64,000 bases of DNA from Sphaerochaeta associata. Its GTDB lineage: Bacteria > Spirochaetota > Spirochaetia > Sphaerochaetales > Sphaerochaetaceae. The translations under genes were made by a program, and so were the position numbers. Shown in pieces: positions 35,585 to 44,561 of the stretch. Position 1 is the first letter of the stretch; each line of letters starts with the position of its first letter. The notes under the pieces are model-generated. The model saw only the letters and a list, made by a program, of their open reading frames with translations, was not told the origin of the DNA and searched no databases. The DNA is taken from NCBI RefSeq assembly GCF_022869165.1, contig NZ_CP094929.1:3038001-3102000 (forward strand), in the 5' to 3' direction.

Positions 35585-37069
35585 TTATACAATACCGGTC
35601 AGCTGCTTCAGTTTTGCATACACGTCGGTGTTGTCGTAGGAGCCGGCGAAGAGCTCGCTGCCGCTGCCGTATGCATACACACCCACCGGGGTTCCCGTGT
35701 GCGAGTAACTGGTCCAGCCGATGCCCGCCTTGTTGTTCAGGATGTGCGTCAGTGTAACGGAGAACGGATTGTAGCCGCCGTAGAGCAGATAGGCCTGGTC
35801 GCCGCCATCGCGCTGTTTTGAGGGAAGCATTGCCTGCTTGAAAGCGGCTTCCAGCTTTGAATACTCCAAGGCAGAGAGTACCAGAGCCTTGTTTGCAGCG
35901 GTTTCTCCAGGTGCAACCAGGCCAAAATCGGCCGCAACCATGGAAAGCGCCTGCTCGAAGCGCAGGTTTGGATTCTCCTTCTGCAGCTTGGTGAACTTCT
36001 CATCGAAAGCGATGTAGGAGAGCTTTTGGTTGTAAAGGATGTCGAAGGCCGTGTTATAGCCGGTACCGGCATAGCCGATGGTCATTCCGCCTGTTTCATG
36101 GTCGCCGGTGACCACGATCAAGGTCTCCTCGGGATGGATCTTGGCAAAATCGAGGGCGACAGCTATGGCCTGGTCGAAGGCGAGCAGGTCATAGATTTCC
36201 GCTGCAGCATCATTGGCGTGGCATGCCCAGTCGATCTTGCCTGACTCCACCATCATGAAGAATCCCTCTGGGTTGTCCAATACATCGATGCCCTTCTCTA
36301 CAAATTGGGCAAGACTTACGTCCATCTCGTTCATATCCATGGCATACGGCATGGATCCGCTGTCCTGGAGTCTCGGATTCTGCGCATACACCTTGCCGCT
36401 TGCAGAGGTGAGGTTGAGAATCTGTTGCTTGTTGTCAGTAACCAGATAACCGGCTCTCTCAAGCAGGGTGTAGATGCTCGTTCTCCCACCGTCTTCGGCC
36501 TTGCTGATCGCCCCGCCTCCGAAGTAGTCGAAGCCGCTTTCCACCATCTGGACACCGATGTCATAGTAGTTGTTTCGGGAAGGTACATGGGCGTAGTAGG
36601 CGGCCGGGGTGGCATGGTTGAGGGTGACTGTCGAAACCAAGCCGACTTTCCAACCCTTCTGCTCCTTAAGCTGTTCTGCAATGGTCTGTCCCACGACCTG
36701 CTTGTCGATACCAAGCCCGATGGTCCCGCTGTGGGTCTTATACCCGCTGGAGAGCGACGTGGCCGTCGATGCCGAGTCGGGGCAGAACGAAGTTGCATCG
36801 TAGGTTGTCTGCAAGCCGAGGGCGGGAAACTCGGTAAAGGTAAGCGGCTTGAGAGAGAGGTTTCCTTTCTCACTGCTGCCTTTCAGAATCTGGGCCGCGT
36901 TGATCTGCACATGGCTCATGCCGTCTCCGATGAACATAAAGACATACTTGGGTTTTGCCTGTGTCTGTACAGAGTCCACCCGATTCTGATTCTCTCCTAC
37001 AGCCTGTGCCGTAAGAGCTGTGAGTACCGCTGCAACAAGCAACAGCACCATCATCATGTGTTTTCTCAT
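35585..37069 (-). CDS. Secreted alkaline phosphatase
   Basis: This 494-residue enzyme has the signal peptide MRKHMMMVLLLVAAVLTALTAQA and starts after GGAGGAATTC. It has metal and catalytic motifs of the PhoA family: VFMFIGDGMSHVQINAAQ, the nucleophile Ser in CPDSASTATSLSSG, ESGKIDWACHANDA, and VVTGDHETGG. It releases phosphate from phosphomonoesters outside the cytoplasm. Phosphate control is plausible, but no clear Pho box was seen. Confidence 0.93.
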   Translation of the reverse strand: MRKHMMMVLLLVAAVLTALTAQAVGENQNRVDSVQTQAKPKYVFMFIGDGMSHVQINAAQILKGSSEKGNLSLKPLTFTEFPALGLQTTYDATSFCPDSASTATSLSSGYKTHSGTIGLGIDKQVVGQTIAEQLKEQKGWKVGLVSTVTLNHATPAAYYAHVPSRNNYYDIGVQMVESGFDYFGGGAISKAEDGGRTSIYTLLERAGYLVTDNKQQILNLTSASGKVYAQNPRLQDSGSMPYAMDMNEMDVSLAQFVEKGIDVLDNPEGFFMMVESGKIDWACHANDAAAEIYDLLAFDQAIAVALDFAKIHPEETLIVVTGDHETGGMTIGYAGTGYNTAFDILYNQKLSYIAFDEKFTKLQKENPNLRFEQALSMVAADFGLVAPGETAANKALVLSALEYSKLEAAFKQAMLPSKQRDGGDQAYLLYGGYNPFSVTLTHILNNKAGIGWTSYSHTGTPVGVYAYGSGSELFAGSYDNTDVYAKLKQLTGIV

Positions 37070-37211
37070 GAATTCCTCCACCATAAAAGTCTGGATGGCC
37101 ATACGATGAGCTTCAATTGCTAGGCTTTCGCGAGCGATTGGTGAGAAATTTTGCAAAAATGTGTGAATGTTGCCTCTTCCAACCAGGTCGTATGGCTGCT
37201 AGGATGGGCGT

Positions 37212-38087
37212 ATGCATGAGTTTCCCAAGCTGAACAAGCGAACACGAAAACGGGAGTTTTCCCTCTACACCGAACAAGAACGCTCGGCTGTGGTGTACTA
37301 TTGGCTCTTCAGCAGAAAGGGGTTTCGTGAACTCGATACGCTGTGCCTCGGGCTGGATGGCAGGGAAAGTCATGGCTGGCAGTCGATGGGAGTCGCCCAC
37401 TACCTGGGCCTCGATGAGACCCATCACGGGTTCTTCATCCAAGCCACACCTTCATATGCCTTGACCACCCTGCTCCTCCATAGGAAAGAAGATCCCGCCT
37501 TTAGCTTGATTTACTGCTACCTGCGCGACTGGTTTGTCCAGCATCCACAATCAGACGACCTTACGGAGGAATTGGCCAAGGAGAAGGACCCGGACTACCA
37601 TACCGACCGTGTGGAAGCATCGTACTGGATCAAGGAAACGCTTCTGTCCAAGGCGCCCCAACAGGAAATCGACAAGAAATTGTTGAATCTGCTCTCCATC
37701 GATGCTTCTGACCAGACGGTTAAATTGGGGTCCAAGCGGTACTATTACAGCAAGGGGGCACTCAAGCAAGCAGTCAAGTACCTTTACGACTTCCAGTGCC
37801 AGATCTGCGGTACCAGGATTTATCGGCCTGGATGGGTGAAGACCTTGAGTCGTGAGGAGCAATGGGAGTTCCTCAATGCCGATGCCCACCATATTCAGCC
37901 TCTCTCCCAAGAGGGTCCTGACTCACTGACAAATTTGCTCTGTCTCTGTCCTTCCTGCCATCGACGTTTCCATACCAAACAGTTCACGTTGCTCGAGCAC
38001 AACTGCAAAGTCGGCTGCGAGGACCAGGTCCTGCACCGAAGCTGGGAGGTACTGAAAAAGCATCCGATATTGTTGAGTCATTCATAG
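37212..38087 (+). CDS. HNH endonuclease-domain protein
   Basis: This 291-residue protein has about 190 uncharacterised N-terminal residues, then an HNH domain: CQICGTRIYR, NADAHHIQPLSQ, SLTNLLCLCPSCHRRFH. The catalytic His pair, Asn and the zinc-binding Cys pairs are present. The N-terminal part starts MHEFPKLNKRTRKREFSLY and has no motif I recognise. Stand-alone HNH proteins of this type are often restriction-like. It is divergent from the alkaline phosphatase gene and has no methyltransferase partner. Confidence 0.8.
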   Translation: MHEFPKLNKRTRKREFSLYTEQERSAVVYYWLFSRKGFRELDTLCLGLDGRESHGWQSMGVAHYLGLDETHHGFFIQATPSYALTTLLLHRKEDPAFSLIYCYLRDWFVQHPQSDDLTEELAKEKDPDYHTDRVEASYWIKETLLSKAPQQEIDKKLLNLLSIDASDQTVKLGSKRYYYSKGALKQAVKYLYDFQCQICGTRIYRPGWVKTLSREEQWEFLNADAHHIQPLSQEGPDSLTNLLCLCPSCHRRFHTKQFTLLEHNCKVGCEDQVLHRSWEVLKKHPILLSHS

Positions 38088-38136
38088 ATGCAATAAAGCA
38101 AGTTCAGTCTTTTACGACTATTTCAATTGATTTCCA

Positions 38137-38709
38137 CTAATCAGTGCAGACATCAACTTTAGAAAGGCTACCTTCAAAATATACCGGAATCTTCGGTAGG
38201 TTGGTTGAAAAATATACAGACAGTGCACAGGCCTCACGATAGTGGCTATGCTTAATTGCCAGATTGTTGCTTGCTTCCCACCATCTCTCATCAATTGGGG
38301 TTTGCAGGAGTTTTTGTATTACTTTATCTTTTGGCACCCAAACCGGAGCCAGTTTGAGAGCAATTTCTTCCTTAACCAATTGCAAGGGAAGATCTTGTGC
38401 CTTGACATCAACAACAAAGTACTCATTTCGAAACCACCCATTCCCATACTTCTCTTCTATCGAACAAAGCCAACGGTTTACTTCTACCACCATTCCCAAT
38501 TCTTCTAGGCACTCGCGAACGACACAGGCTTGTAATGATTCACCCAAATCGATTCTTCCTCCTGGCAACAAGTACTGGCTTCTTTTTGTTAGGCAAGAAA
38601 ACAGAATGCAATTATCCTGCTCAATGATTGCTCGACAACCAGCGCTGATTGCAGGAATGATTGTTTGATCTTGCTGAGAGACTTCGCTTCCTAGAAGTTG
38701 AATTTTCAT
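38137..38709 (-). CDS. NUDIX hydrolase
   Basis: This 190-residue protein has the full Nudix box GGRIDLGESLQACVVRECLE followed by ELGM, with all catalytic Glu residues. The substrate is a nucleoside diphosphate linked to another group, not further resolvable. Its start overlaps the stop of the serine hydrolase gene by 4 nt, so it ends the amino-sugar operon. Confidence 0.88.
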   Translation of the reverse strand: MKIQLLGSEVSQQDQTIIPAISAGCRAIIEQDNCILFSCLTKRSQYLLPGGRIDLGESLQACVVRECLEELGMVVEVNRWLCSIEEKYGNGWFRNEYFVVDVKAQDLPLQLVKEEIALKLAPVWVPKDKVIQKLLQTPIDERWWEASNNLAIKHSHYREACALSVYFSTNLPKIPVYFEGSLSKVDVCTD

Positions 38710-39794
38710 ACTCCCCTCTCTAACTTGGATGTTTCATCAAATGCAAATGCGAGTGAATGGAACTTCTCCCTCAAAGGAAGAAGCGTTGTATTGTGACGAG
38801 TAGGATGGACACGATTGGTCAATAGTATAGCAGCCATTTTTTTTGATTGTGATATCCACAATGATGTCCCGGTAAATCCGGTATGGCCATAATTTCCTAT
38901 TCCTGCATTCTCACTTGCAGGGGTAGCTCCACGACTCCCTAATAAAAATCCAATACCTCTTGCTGTTTCCAAATTATAGGTATAGTCCGTTGAGAATTCT
39001 CTAACCCGTTCATGAGATATAAAGTTCCCCCGTTGACCGCAACCATCACGCAACAGCATCTGACAAAACCGTACAGTATCGCCCAAGCTTGAAAATACGC
39101 CTGCATTTCCAGCCACTCCGCCTAGAAATCTTGCATTTTCATCATGTACAGTACCAACAATCACTTTTTGCAAAGTTTTATCAAATTCAGTTGCTACAAT
39201 AGTATTCTCACCATATCCTGCTTGCAATGGATTAAATACTGTGTGATCCATGCCAAGAGGAGCAAACACCAAATCTCTTGCTATACTATCCAAAGGAGCT
39301 CCAACTATACGCTCCAGAATTTTCCCTAATACAATAAAACCGAAACAACTATACTCGTACTTGGTGCCTGGAGAAGCGATAGGTTGTGTTCCAAGGATAT
39401 AATCCAACGTTTCATCTGGCTGGCCTACCACAGCGTCTAATCGTTGCTCGGCAACAAATCCTGCAGTATGCGTAAGCAACTGTCTAATCGTGGCGCATCT
39501 GTAATTTCCAGAACTTTCGAGATAATGCTGGAGGGGTGTATCGTATTTCAACTGCCCTGAATCACACAAAACACTGCTAATCATTGTAGTGGCCAGCACT
39601 TTCGTTAAGGATGCAACATCAAACAAAGCACTCTCCGTCATGAGAATTTGTTTAGGGATGCGCTGTTTCAAACCACCAATATACGTAAAAAGCACCTTAT
39701 CTTCAGAACAAACTGCTGCCGCAAGGCCTGGACAGACTCCATCATCCATGAGTTTGCCTAAAAACGCTTTTAGCTTATCCTCGTTCGATTCCAT
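38706..39794 (-). CDS. Serine hydrolase of the beta-lactamase/PBP4-like family
   Basis: This 362-residue protein has S-x-x-K in VASLTKVLAT, Y-S-C in YEYSCFGFIVLG and H-T-G in NYGHTGFTGTS, the three class-C-like catalytic motifs. No signal peptide is present from ATG 39794, and a longer frame from 39878 does not add one. A cytoplasmic member in a MurNAc operon resembles esterase/amidase-type relatives used in muropeptide breakdown. The substrate is inferred. Confidence 0.82.
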   Translation of the reverse strand: MESNEDKLKAFLGKLMDDGVCPGLAAAVCSEDKVLFTYIGGLKQRIPKQILMTESALFDVASLTKVLATTMISSVLCDSGQLKYDTPLQHYLESSGNYRCATIRQLLTHTAGFVAEQRLDAVVGQPDETLDYILGTQPIASPGTKYEYSCFGFIVLGKILERIVGAPLDSIARDLVFAPLGMDHTVFNPLQAGYGENTIVATEFDKTLQKVIVGTVHDENARFLGGVAGNAGVFSSLGDTVRFCQMLLRDGCGQRGNFISHERVREFSTDYTYNLETARGIGFLLGSRGATPASENAGIGNYGHTGFTGTSLWISQSKKMAAILLTNRVHPTRHNTTLLPLREKFHSLAFAFDETSKLERGV

Positions 39795-39825
39795 AGGGTT
39801 TTCTCGAGTGATCCTCAGAGTATCT

Positions 39826-40431
39826 TCAGATTCTATCAATGCCGCAGATTTTGAGTTGAGTAATAAGATTCCCAGCATGAGTATAGTGAAATGCTGTCAA
39901 CCCTTCTTCTTTAGCCGCGGCAATATTTTCCTCCATGTCATCAGTAAAAAAAACCTCGTCAGCAGAGACCTTCTCCTTTTCAAGGATATATCGATAGAAC
40001 GCACGATCAGGCTTTGCCAAATGCATCAGATGGGAAGCATAGACTCGATCGAATATGTCATATTGTTTCAATGTGTGGTGAATTCTAAAATGAGAATCTA
40101 TAACATTCGTGCCGCAGATTATCCTCATATTCTGCCGTTTCAGTCGTTTAATTACCTCCATGGTGGGGACATCCAATACGGGATGAAAGAACCTCCCAAG
40201 CAAGCTCTGTCCGTTTCTCTCAACATTGCTTGAAGTCTCCCTCTCATAAATTGTCCAAAACTTTTCTTCATCAATCAGTCCCATGCTGTGATCGTGCAGT
40301 GCATGCTTGATTGCTGATGGCATATCTGCAAATGCTAATTCCTTACGCCCAAGGAAAGGAAGTAATTCTGGGGCCATCTGAAAATCTCGTACAATTACCC
40401 CACCCATATCGAACATGCATACCTTAATCAT
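39826..40431 (-). CDS. HAD-superfamily phosphatase
   Basis: This 201-residue HAD-IA protein has motif I MFDMGGVIV, motif II CGTNV, motif III Lys in LAKPDRAFYRYIL and motif IV FFTDDMEENI. It resembles YihX-type sugar-phosphate phosphatases. It lies 11 nt after the MalG-type permease gene inside the amino-sugar operon and so probably acts on a phosphorylated sugar intermediate. Confidence 0.87.
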   Translation of the reverse strand: MIKVCMFDMGGVIVRDFQMAPELLPFLGRKELAFADMPSAIKHALHDHSMGLIDEEKFWTIYERETSSNVERNGQSLLGRFFHPVLDVPTMEVIKRLKRQNMRIICGTNVIDSHFRIHHTLKQYDIFDRVYASHLMHLAKPDRAFYRYILEKEKVSADEVFFTDDMEENIAAAKEEGLTAFHYTHAGNLITQLKICGIDRI

Positions 40432-40442
40432 AAGAAACCACC

Positions 40443-41297
40443 CTATTCTTTGCTTGATGAGAACATTACATTGCCACCTAGAAAATATTTTGAAAGCGAT
40501 AGAAACAAGACAATTATCGGTATACTTGCCATCATAGCAACAGCCATCATCGCCCCTTCATCCGCATATTTCTCTTCAGTGAACTTGACTAAATAGGCAG
40601 GAATAGTTTTCATTACCTCTTTCTGAGAAAGAAGTAGAGGCCATAGCAAATTATCCCATTGCCCTCGGAAACACAAAATCGCAGCTGTTGCAATTGCTGG
40701 TGTACTATTTCTGAAAACAAGATGCTTGAACAACCTAAACTCTCCCAAACCATCAATCCGGCCTGCATCCAGCATTTCATCAGGAAATGATAATAAGTAT
40801 TGTCTCATCTGGAAAACTCCGAATGTATTCAGCACAAAAGGGAGCACTAATCCAGTGTACGTATTTTGAAGATGCAGACTAATAGCAATCATATACATGG
40901 GAATCATAATTGCTTCGAAGGGAATCATCATTCTACCCATAATCATTAAGAAAACAATTTTCTGGCCTTTAAATGTAAACTTGCTCAAGCCATATCCAGC
41001 AAATGAGGATACGAGTACTGATAGAATAGTAGTGCTCAATGCCACTATCAAGGAATTCATCACCGTACGCAAAAAGGTATAGTTTTTTCCATAGTCAGTG
41101 ACTGCATTATAGTAGTTCTTCATGAAGAAATCTTTTGGAATCCAACGATACGGCATCCTAAAAATTTCAGACGATTTCATGAATGAAGCAGAGAACATGA
41201 ATACAATCGGCATCATCAATAATCCAATGAAAACAGCAAAAAGGATATTTATTAGAATGTTAGTAGCTTGATTTGAAACTGATTTATTTCGGAGCAT
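40443..41297 (-). CDS. ABC transporter permease (MalG type) of the amino-sugar cluster
   Basis: This 284-residue permease starts MLRNKSVSNQATNILIN after GAGGTAATAC. It has six predicted helices and an EAA-type loop (MLDAGRIDGLGEFRLFKHLV). It works with the upstream MalF-type permease and binding protein. No ATPase gene is in the cluster. Confidence 0.92.
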   Translation of the reverse strand: MLRNKSVSNQATNILINILFAVFIGLLMMPIVFMFSASFMKSSEIFRMPYRWIPKDFFMKNYYNAVTDYGKNYTFLRTVMNSLIVALSTTILSVLVSSFAGYGLSKFTFKGQKIVFLMIMGRMMIPFEAIMIPMYMIAISLHLQNTYTGLVLPFVLNTFGVFQMRQYLLSFPDEMLDAGRIDGLGEFRLFKHLVFRNSTPAIATAAILCFRGQWDNLLWPLLLSQKEVMKTIPAYLVKFTEEKYADEGAMMAVAMMASIPIIVLFLSLSKYFLGGNVMFSSSKE

Positions 41298-41306
41298 GTA
41301 TTACCT

Positions 41307-42203
41307 CTAGTCCTTTGATTCCGATGCTTTCATCCGGACAACGGTGAGAATCATCATGATAAAGAATAAGATGAAGCTCATTACACAAGCCCTACTTATA
41401 TACCTGTCCCTCATAGCAGTTTTATAAATATTTAGAGTAAGAACATTCAAAGGTGCATGAGGGGCTCCCCGTTGTGTGAACAAGTACTGCGTAGAGAAGC
41501 TTTTCATGCTATTGAGCATGGCAACAATTGAAACCATCAACGTTGTTGGTTTCAGCAAGGGCATGATAATTTTGCTGATTGTCTGTCTTGAAGTAGCACC
41601 ATCGATGGTTGCTGCTTCGATAACTGACGTGGGAACTTTGGCAATACCTGTAGCAATGATAATCGTAAAATAGCCAATGTATTTCCAAAAATATATCAAT
41701 GCAGTTGAGGTGTATAATTTTATTGGCTGTATCAGCCACATATGGTCCGTACCAGGAGTGTTCAACAAGAAGTTAACAAAACTATTTGCAATCCCTCTGG
41801 GGTCAAATAACAGCAACCAAATCAACGCAGCAACAACACTAGATAAAACGGCAGGAGAATAAATAAAAAGCTGTATCATCCGTTGCCCTCGGGTTCGCGT
41901 GGTTATAACCAAACCAAATACATGCGAAAAAATTGTAAGTGGAATAAAGGAACTGAGAGCAAAGATTGTAGTAGCCTTAATCGACGCCCAAAACTCTGGG
42001 GATGTCAGTATAAAAATGTAATTTTTCAACCCAACGAATTCTGGTTTTTTCAAAGATAAAAGTCGTACATTAAAGAAGGTGTTCCAGAATGCATTCAACA
42101 TTGGATACAAGGAAAACAAAAAGAAAAAGGCAATTGCGGGAGCTACAAAAAACCACCCCCATCGAGCCTTCTGTTCTTCAATACTGAATTTCCGATTTTT
42201 CAT
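41307..42203 (-). CDS. ABC transporter permease (MalF type) of the amino-sugar cluster
   Basis: This 298-residue permease starts MKNRKFSIEEQKARWGW after GAGGAACT. It has six helices and the coupling loop SVIEAATIDGATSRQTISKI. It sits 9 nt before the MalG-type gene and is separated from the binding-protein gene by the 42233-42253 hairpin. Confidence 0.92.
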   Translation of the reverse strand: MKNRKFSIEEQKARWGWFFVAPAIAFFFLFSLYPMLNAFWNTFFNVRLLSLKKPEFVGLKNYIFILTSPEFWASIKATTIFALSSFIPLTIFSHVFGLVITTRTRGQRMIQLFIYSPAVLSSVVAALIWLLLFDPRGIANSFVNFLLNTPGTDHMWLIQPIKLYTSTALIYFWKYIGYFTIIIATGIAKVPTSVIEAATIDGATSRQTISKIIMPLLKPTTLMVSIVAMLNSMKSFSTQYLFTQRGAPHAPLNVLTLNIYKTAMRDRYISRACVMSFILFFIMMILTVVRMKASESKD

Positions 42204-42232
42204 TCATAGTTCCTCATTGAATGTACAAAATA

Positions 42233-42253
42233 AGGGCGGTATAAAACCGCCCT
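42233..42253 (-). promoter_or_regulatory. Intercistronic hairpin after the binding-protein gene
   Basis: AGGGCGGT (42233-42240) and ACCGCCCT (42246-42253) form a perfect, GC-rich 8-bp stem with a 5-nt loop. On the transcribed strand it is followed by TATTTTG, so partial termination is possible. Confidence 0.65.
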
Positions 42254-42267
42254 CAACGATGGACCAA

Positions 42268-43575
42268 CTATTCCTCATCAATAATCAATTGGACTTGCCT
42301 TCTAAAGTTCTTTAGTACAGTCTCAGAATCCTGATTCTGCATCATTACCGCTTCAACAGCTTGTTTCATCTTCTCGATGATAGCACTACTATTTCCGGAA
42401 TAGAATGTAAGGGTTGCGTGATCGAGATCGGACTTGAATACGTCTGAATACGGCATAGCTTTGAACGTATCTGATTCAAACAACACATGTGTGGGTTGCA
42501 CCAGATTTACTCGTTTCAAGTAATCTTCAGAATGAGACAACATGAAATCGACCAAGCGCCAACTCCATACCTGTTTTGCCTCAGGAGTATTGCCATTGAC
42601 CATGTAATAGTGGCATGAGACATGGCAGGGCACCTTCTGCACTGCATCTTCCCACTGAGGATAAGGGATTACCATCCAATCATCGCTTTCATAGAATGAG
42701 GGATTCGAACTTCTCATTCTTGCTTGTTGGTAGAGGCCACTTTCACTCATAGCTACCTGCCCGTCATTCGAGTCGAACACCTTAGAAACTGAGACATACG
42801 TAGGTCCTCCAAGATTCTTCCCATACGGGCCCCACATTTTCATGTAATCAAAAAATTTCAACCATGCCGCATCATTAATTACTGCGGTCTTTCCGTCATC
42901 GCTCACAAGCTTACCACCCATCTGTTCAACCATCGGAAGCATTTCCATGAGATAATAGGTTGCATAACGGAAATCAAAACCACGACTTAAGATAATGTCA
43001 CCATTATATTTAACAAGCTTTGAGCTAATTTCCATCATGTCTTCCCAAGTCTTCGGGTAATCTTTATCAGGATCTAGGCCTGCTTCTCTAAAAAGCCTCT
43101 TATTCAGATATACAGCAAGATTGGTGTATTCTAGAGGCATGCCATGAATATTCCCGTCCAGGGTCACAGCATCAAGAGCTCCAGGCAGATAACGATTCTT
43201 CATCTCATCTATAGATTTCAAGCCTATCCAAGATGGATTCAATGCACTTACTTGGCCTTCAACTACAAACTGCCTGATCACAGACTGGCTTTGGTTGAAA
43301 ACATCCGGCCCTTCACCTGTGGAGAATGCCACAGTAAGCAATTCTGCCATTTTCCCTGAAGGATAAGTTTGATAATCAACACTTACATTAGGATTCAAAG
43401 CAACAAACTTTTCGATCAATTCCTTCTCCAACACACTTCTGTTTGGATCGTCATGGGTCCACAATACAAGCTTCACAGGAGATGAAAGATCTACTCCCTT
43501 TTCTACCTGCCCTTTTGCCGTGATACTCATCATTGCTAGTATTAAAACTAGCACAATGACCACTGATTTTTTCAT
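42268..43575 (-). CDS. Solute-binding protein of the amino-sugar ABC transporter
   Basis: This 435-residue family-1 binding protein has the signal peptide MKKSVVIVLVLILAMMSITA. The mature chain includes VKLVLWTHDDPNRSVLEKEL and AFSTGEGPDVFNQSQSVIR. It starts after AGGAGGAAGAA. Its place between the kinase/etherase genes and the permeases points to MurNAc, GlcNAc-MurNAc or a related amino sugar as ligand. Confidence 0.92.
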   Translation of the reverse strand: MKKSVVIVLVLILAMMSITAKGQVEKGVDLSSPVKLVLWTHDDPNRSVLEKELIEKFVALNPNVSVDYQTYPSGKMAELLTVAFSTGEGPDVFNQSQSVIRQFVVEGQVSALNPSWIGLKSIDEMKNRYLPGALDAVTLDGNIHGMPLEYTNLAVYLNKRLFREAGLDPDKDYPKTWEDMMEISSKLVKYNGDIILSRGFDFRYATYYLMEMLPMVEQMGGKLVSDDGKTAVINDAAWLKFFDYMKMWGPYGKNLGGPTYVSVSKVFDSNDGQVAMSESGLYQQARMRSSNPSFYESDDWMVIPYPQWEDAVQKVPCHVSCHYYMVNGNTPEAKQVWSWRLVDFMLSHSEDYLKRVNLVQPTHVLFESDTFKAMPYSDVFKSDLDHATLTFYSGNSSAIIEKMKQAVEAVMMQNQDSETVLKNFRRQVQLIIDEE

Positions 43576-43616
43576 TTCTTCCTCCTAATTCTAACCTCTC
43601 CAATTTAAACCAAGTA

Positions 43617-44561
43617 TTAAACTTGGGTTATTCTTTTCTTCATTGCATCCTTTGCCAGTAGCACTGCTCCATCCAAAGCATCCCCTTTGCCTTTGGTAAG
43701 AATCACATCGGGGTATACGTTCGAAAGTTGCTCTGAAAATTTCGGCATTACAACCTGGTCATGCTGCAATACTCCACCCGCATATACTAAACAAGCATCA
43801 CGCAACTTAGGCATTCTCCGAACCACGGAAACAACTAACGAGACCAACTCATTTGCTGCTGCATGAAGTATATCCAACGCCAACAAATCACCTTCTAATC
43901 CAGCACGGGTAACAAGAGGAGCAACAGCCGCTATGCTGGCTTTATCAAGCTTCGTTCCATTAAAAAGAGCTACAAAATCTTCAGGTTTTTCAAGCCGAAA
44001 ATAGGATAATAAGGGTTGGAGTAACGTAGTTTCCAAATCCCGCCCCTCTAGACTTCGAAGAGTCCTTTGTACGGCCTGTTGTGCTATCCACCAAGCTGAA
44101 CCTTCGTCCCCCAAACGCCATCCCAAGCCACCTGCACGGATTAACATTCCATCAGCAGCCCGTCCTAAAGCAATCGACCCCGTTCCAGCAATAATGCAGA
44201 GGCCTTGAACACCCCCCGCTCCTCCTGCTAGCAAGATTTCCGCATCATTGCAAAGAAGGATTGGCACATTCTTGCCAAGAAAGGATTCAAAATAATGTTT
44301 AAACTGCACTTTCTCATTCGGACGTGACAGCCCAGCATTTCCAAAGCAACCGCCGATAAGATTTGTAATTGAAACACCTGCTTGTAGACATGCATTTTGT
44401 ATGAGATCAGTGATGGTTTTCTGTATATCATTGTCGGAGGCATAAGCATTGGTGCTGCGTCCTTCAAGTTTATAGATTACTTCACCTGATAAAGTAGCCA
44501 ATGCAATTCGGCTGCGAGTTCCTCCTCCATCTATCCCAAAAATCAGTTCTGGTTTTGGCAT
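43617..44561 (-). CDS. BadF/BadG-family amino-sugar kinase (MurNAc/GlcNAc kinase-like)
   Basis: This 314-residue ASKHA kinase has the phosphate-1 motif FGIDGGGTRSRIAL, CIIAGTGSIALGR and LGWRLGDEGSAWWI, the pattern of N-acetylglucosamine kinases and clostridial MurK. It overlaps murQ by 19 nt and starts after AGGAGGGCTC. Since the sugar enters through an ABC transporter unphosphorylated, this kinase would supply MurNAc-6-phosphate for MurQ. That pairing is known for MurK/MurQ in Clostridium. Confidence 0.88.
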   Translation of the reverse strand: MPKPELIFGIDGGGTRSRIALATLSGEVIYKLEGRSTNAYASDNDIQKTITDLIQNACLQAGVSITNLIGGCFGNAGLSRPNEKVQFKHYFESFLGKNVPILLCNDAEILLAGGAGGVQGLCIIAGTGSIALGRAADGMLIRAGGLGWRLGDEGSAWWIAQQAVQRTLRSLEGRDLETTLLQPLLSYFRLEKPEDFVALFNGTKLDKASIAAVAPLVTRAGLEGDLLALDILHAAANELVSLVVSVVRRMPKLRDACLVYAGGVLQHDQVVMPKFSEQLSNVYPDVILTKGKGDALDGAVLLAKDAMKKRITQV

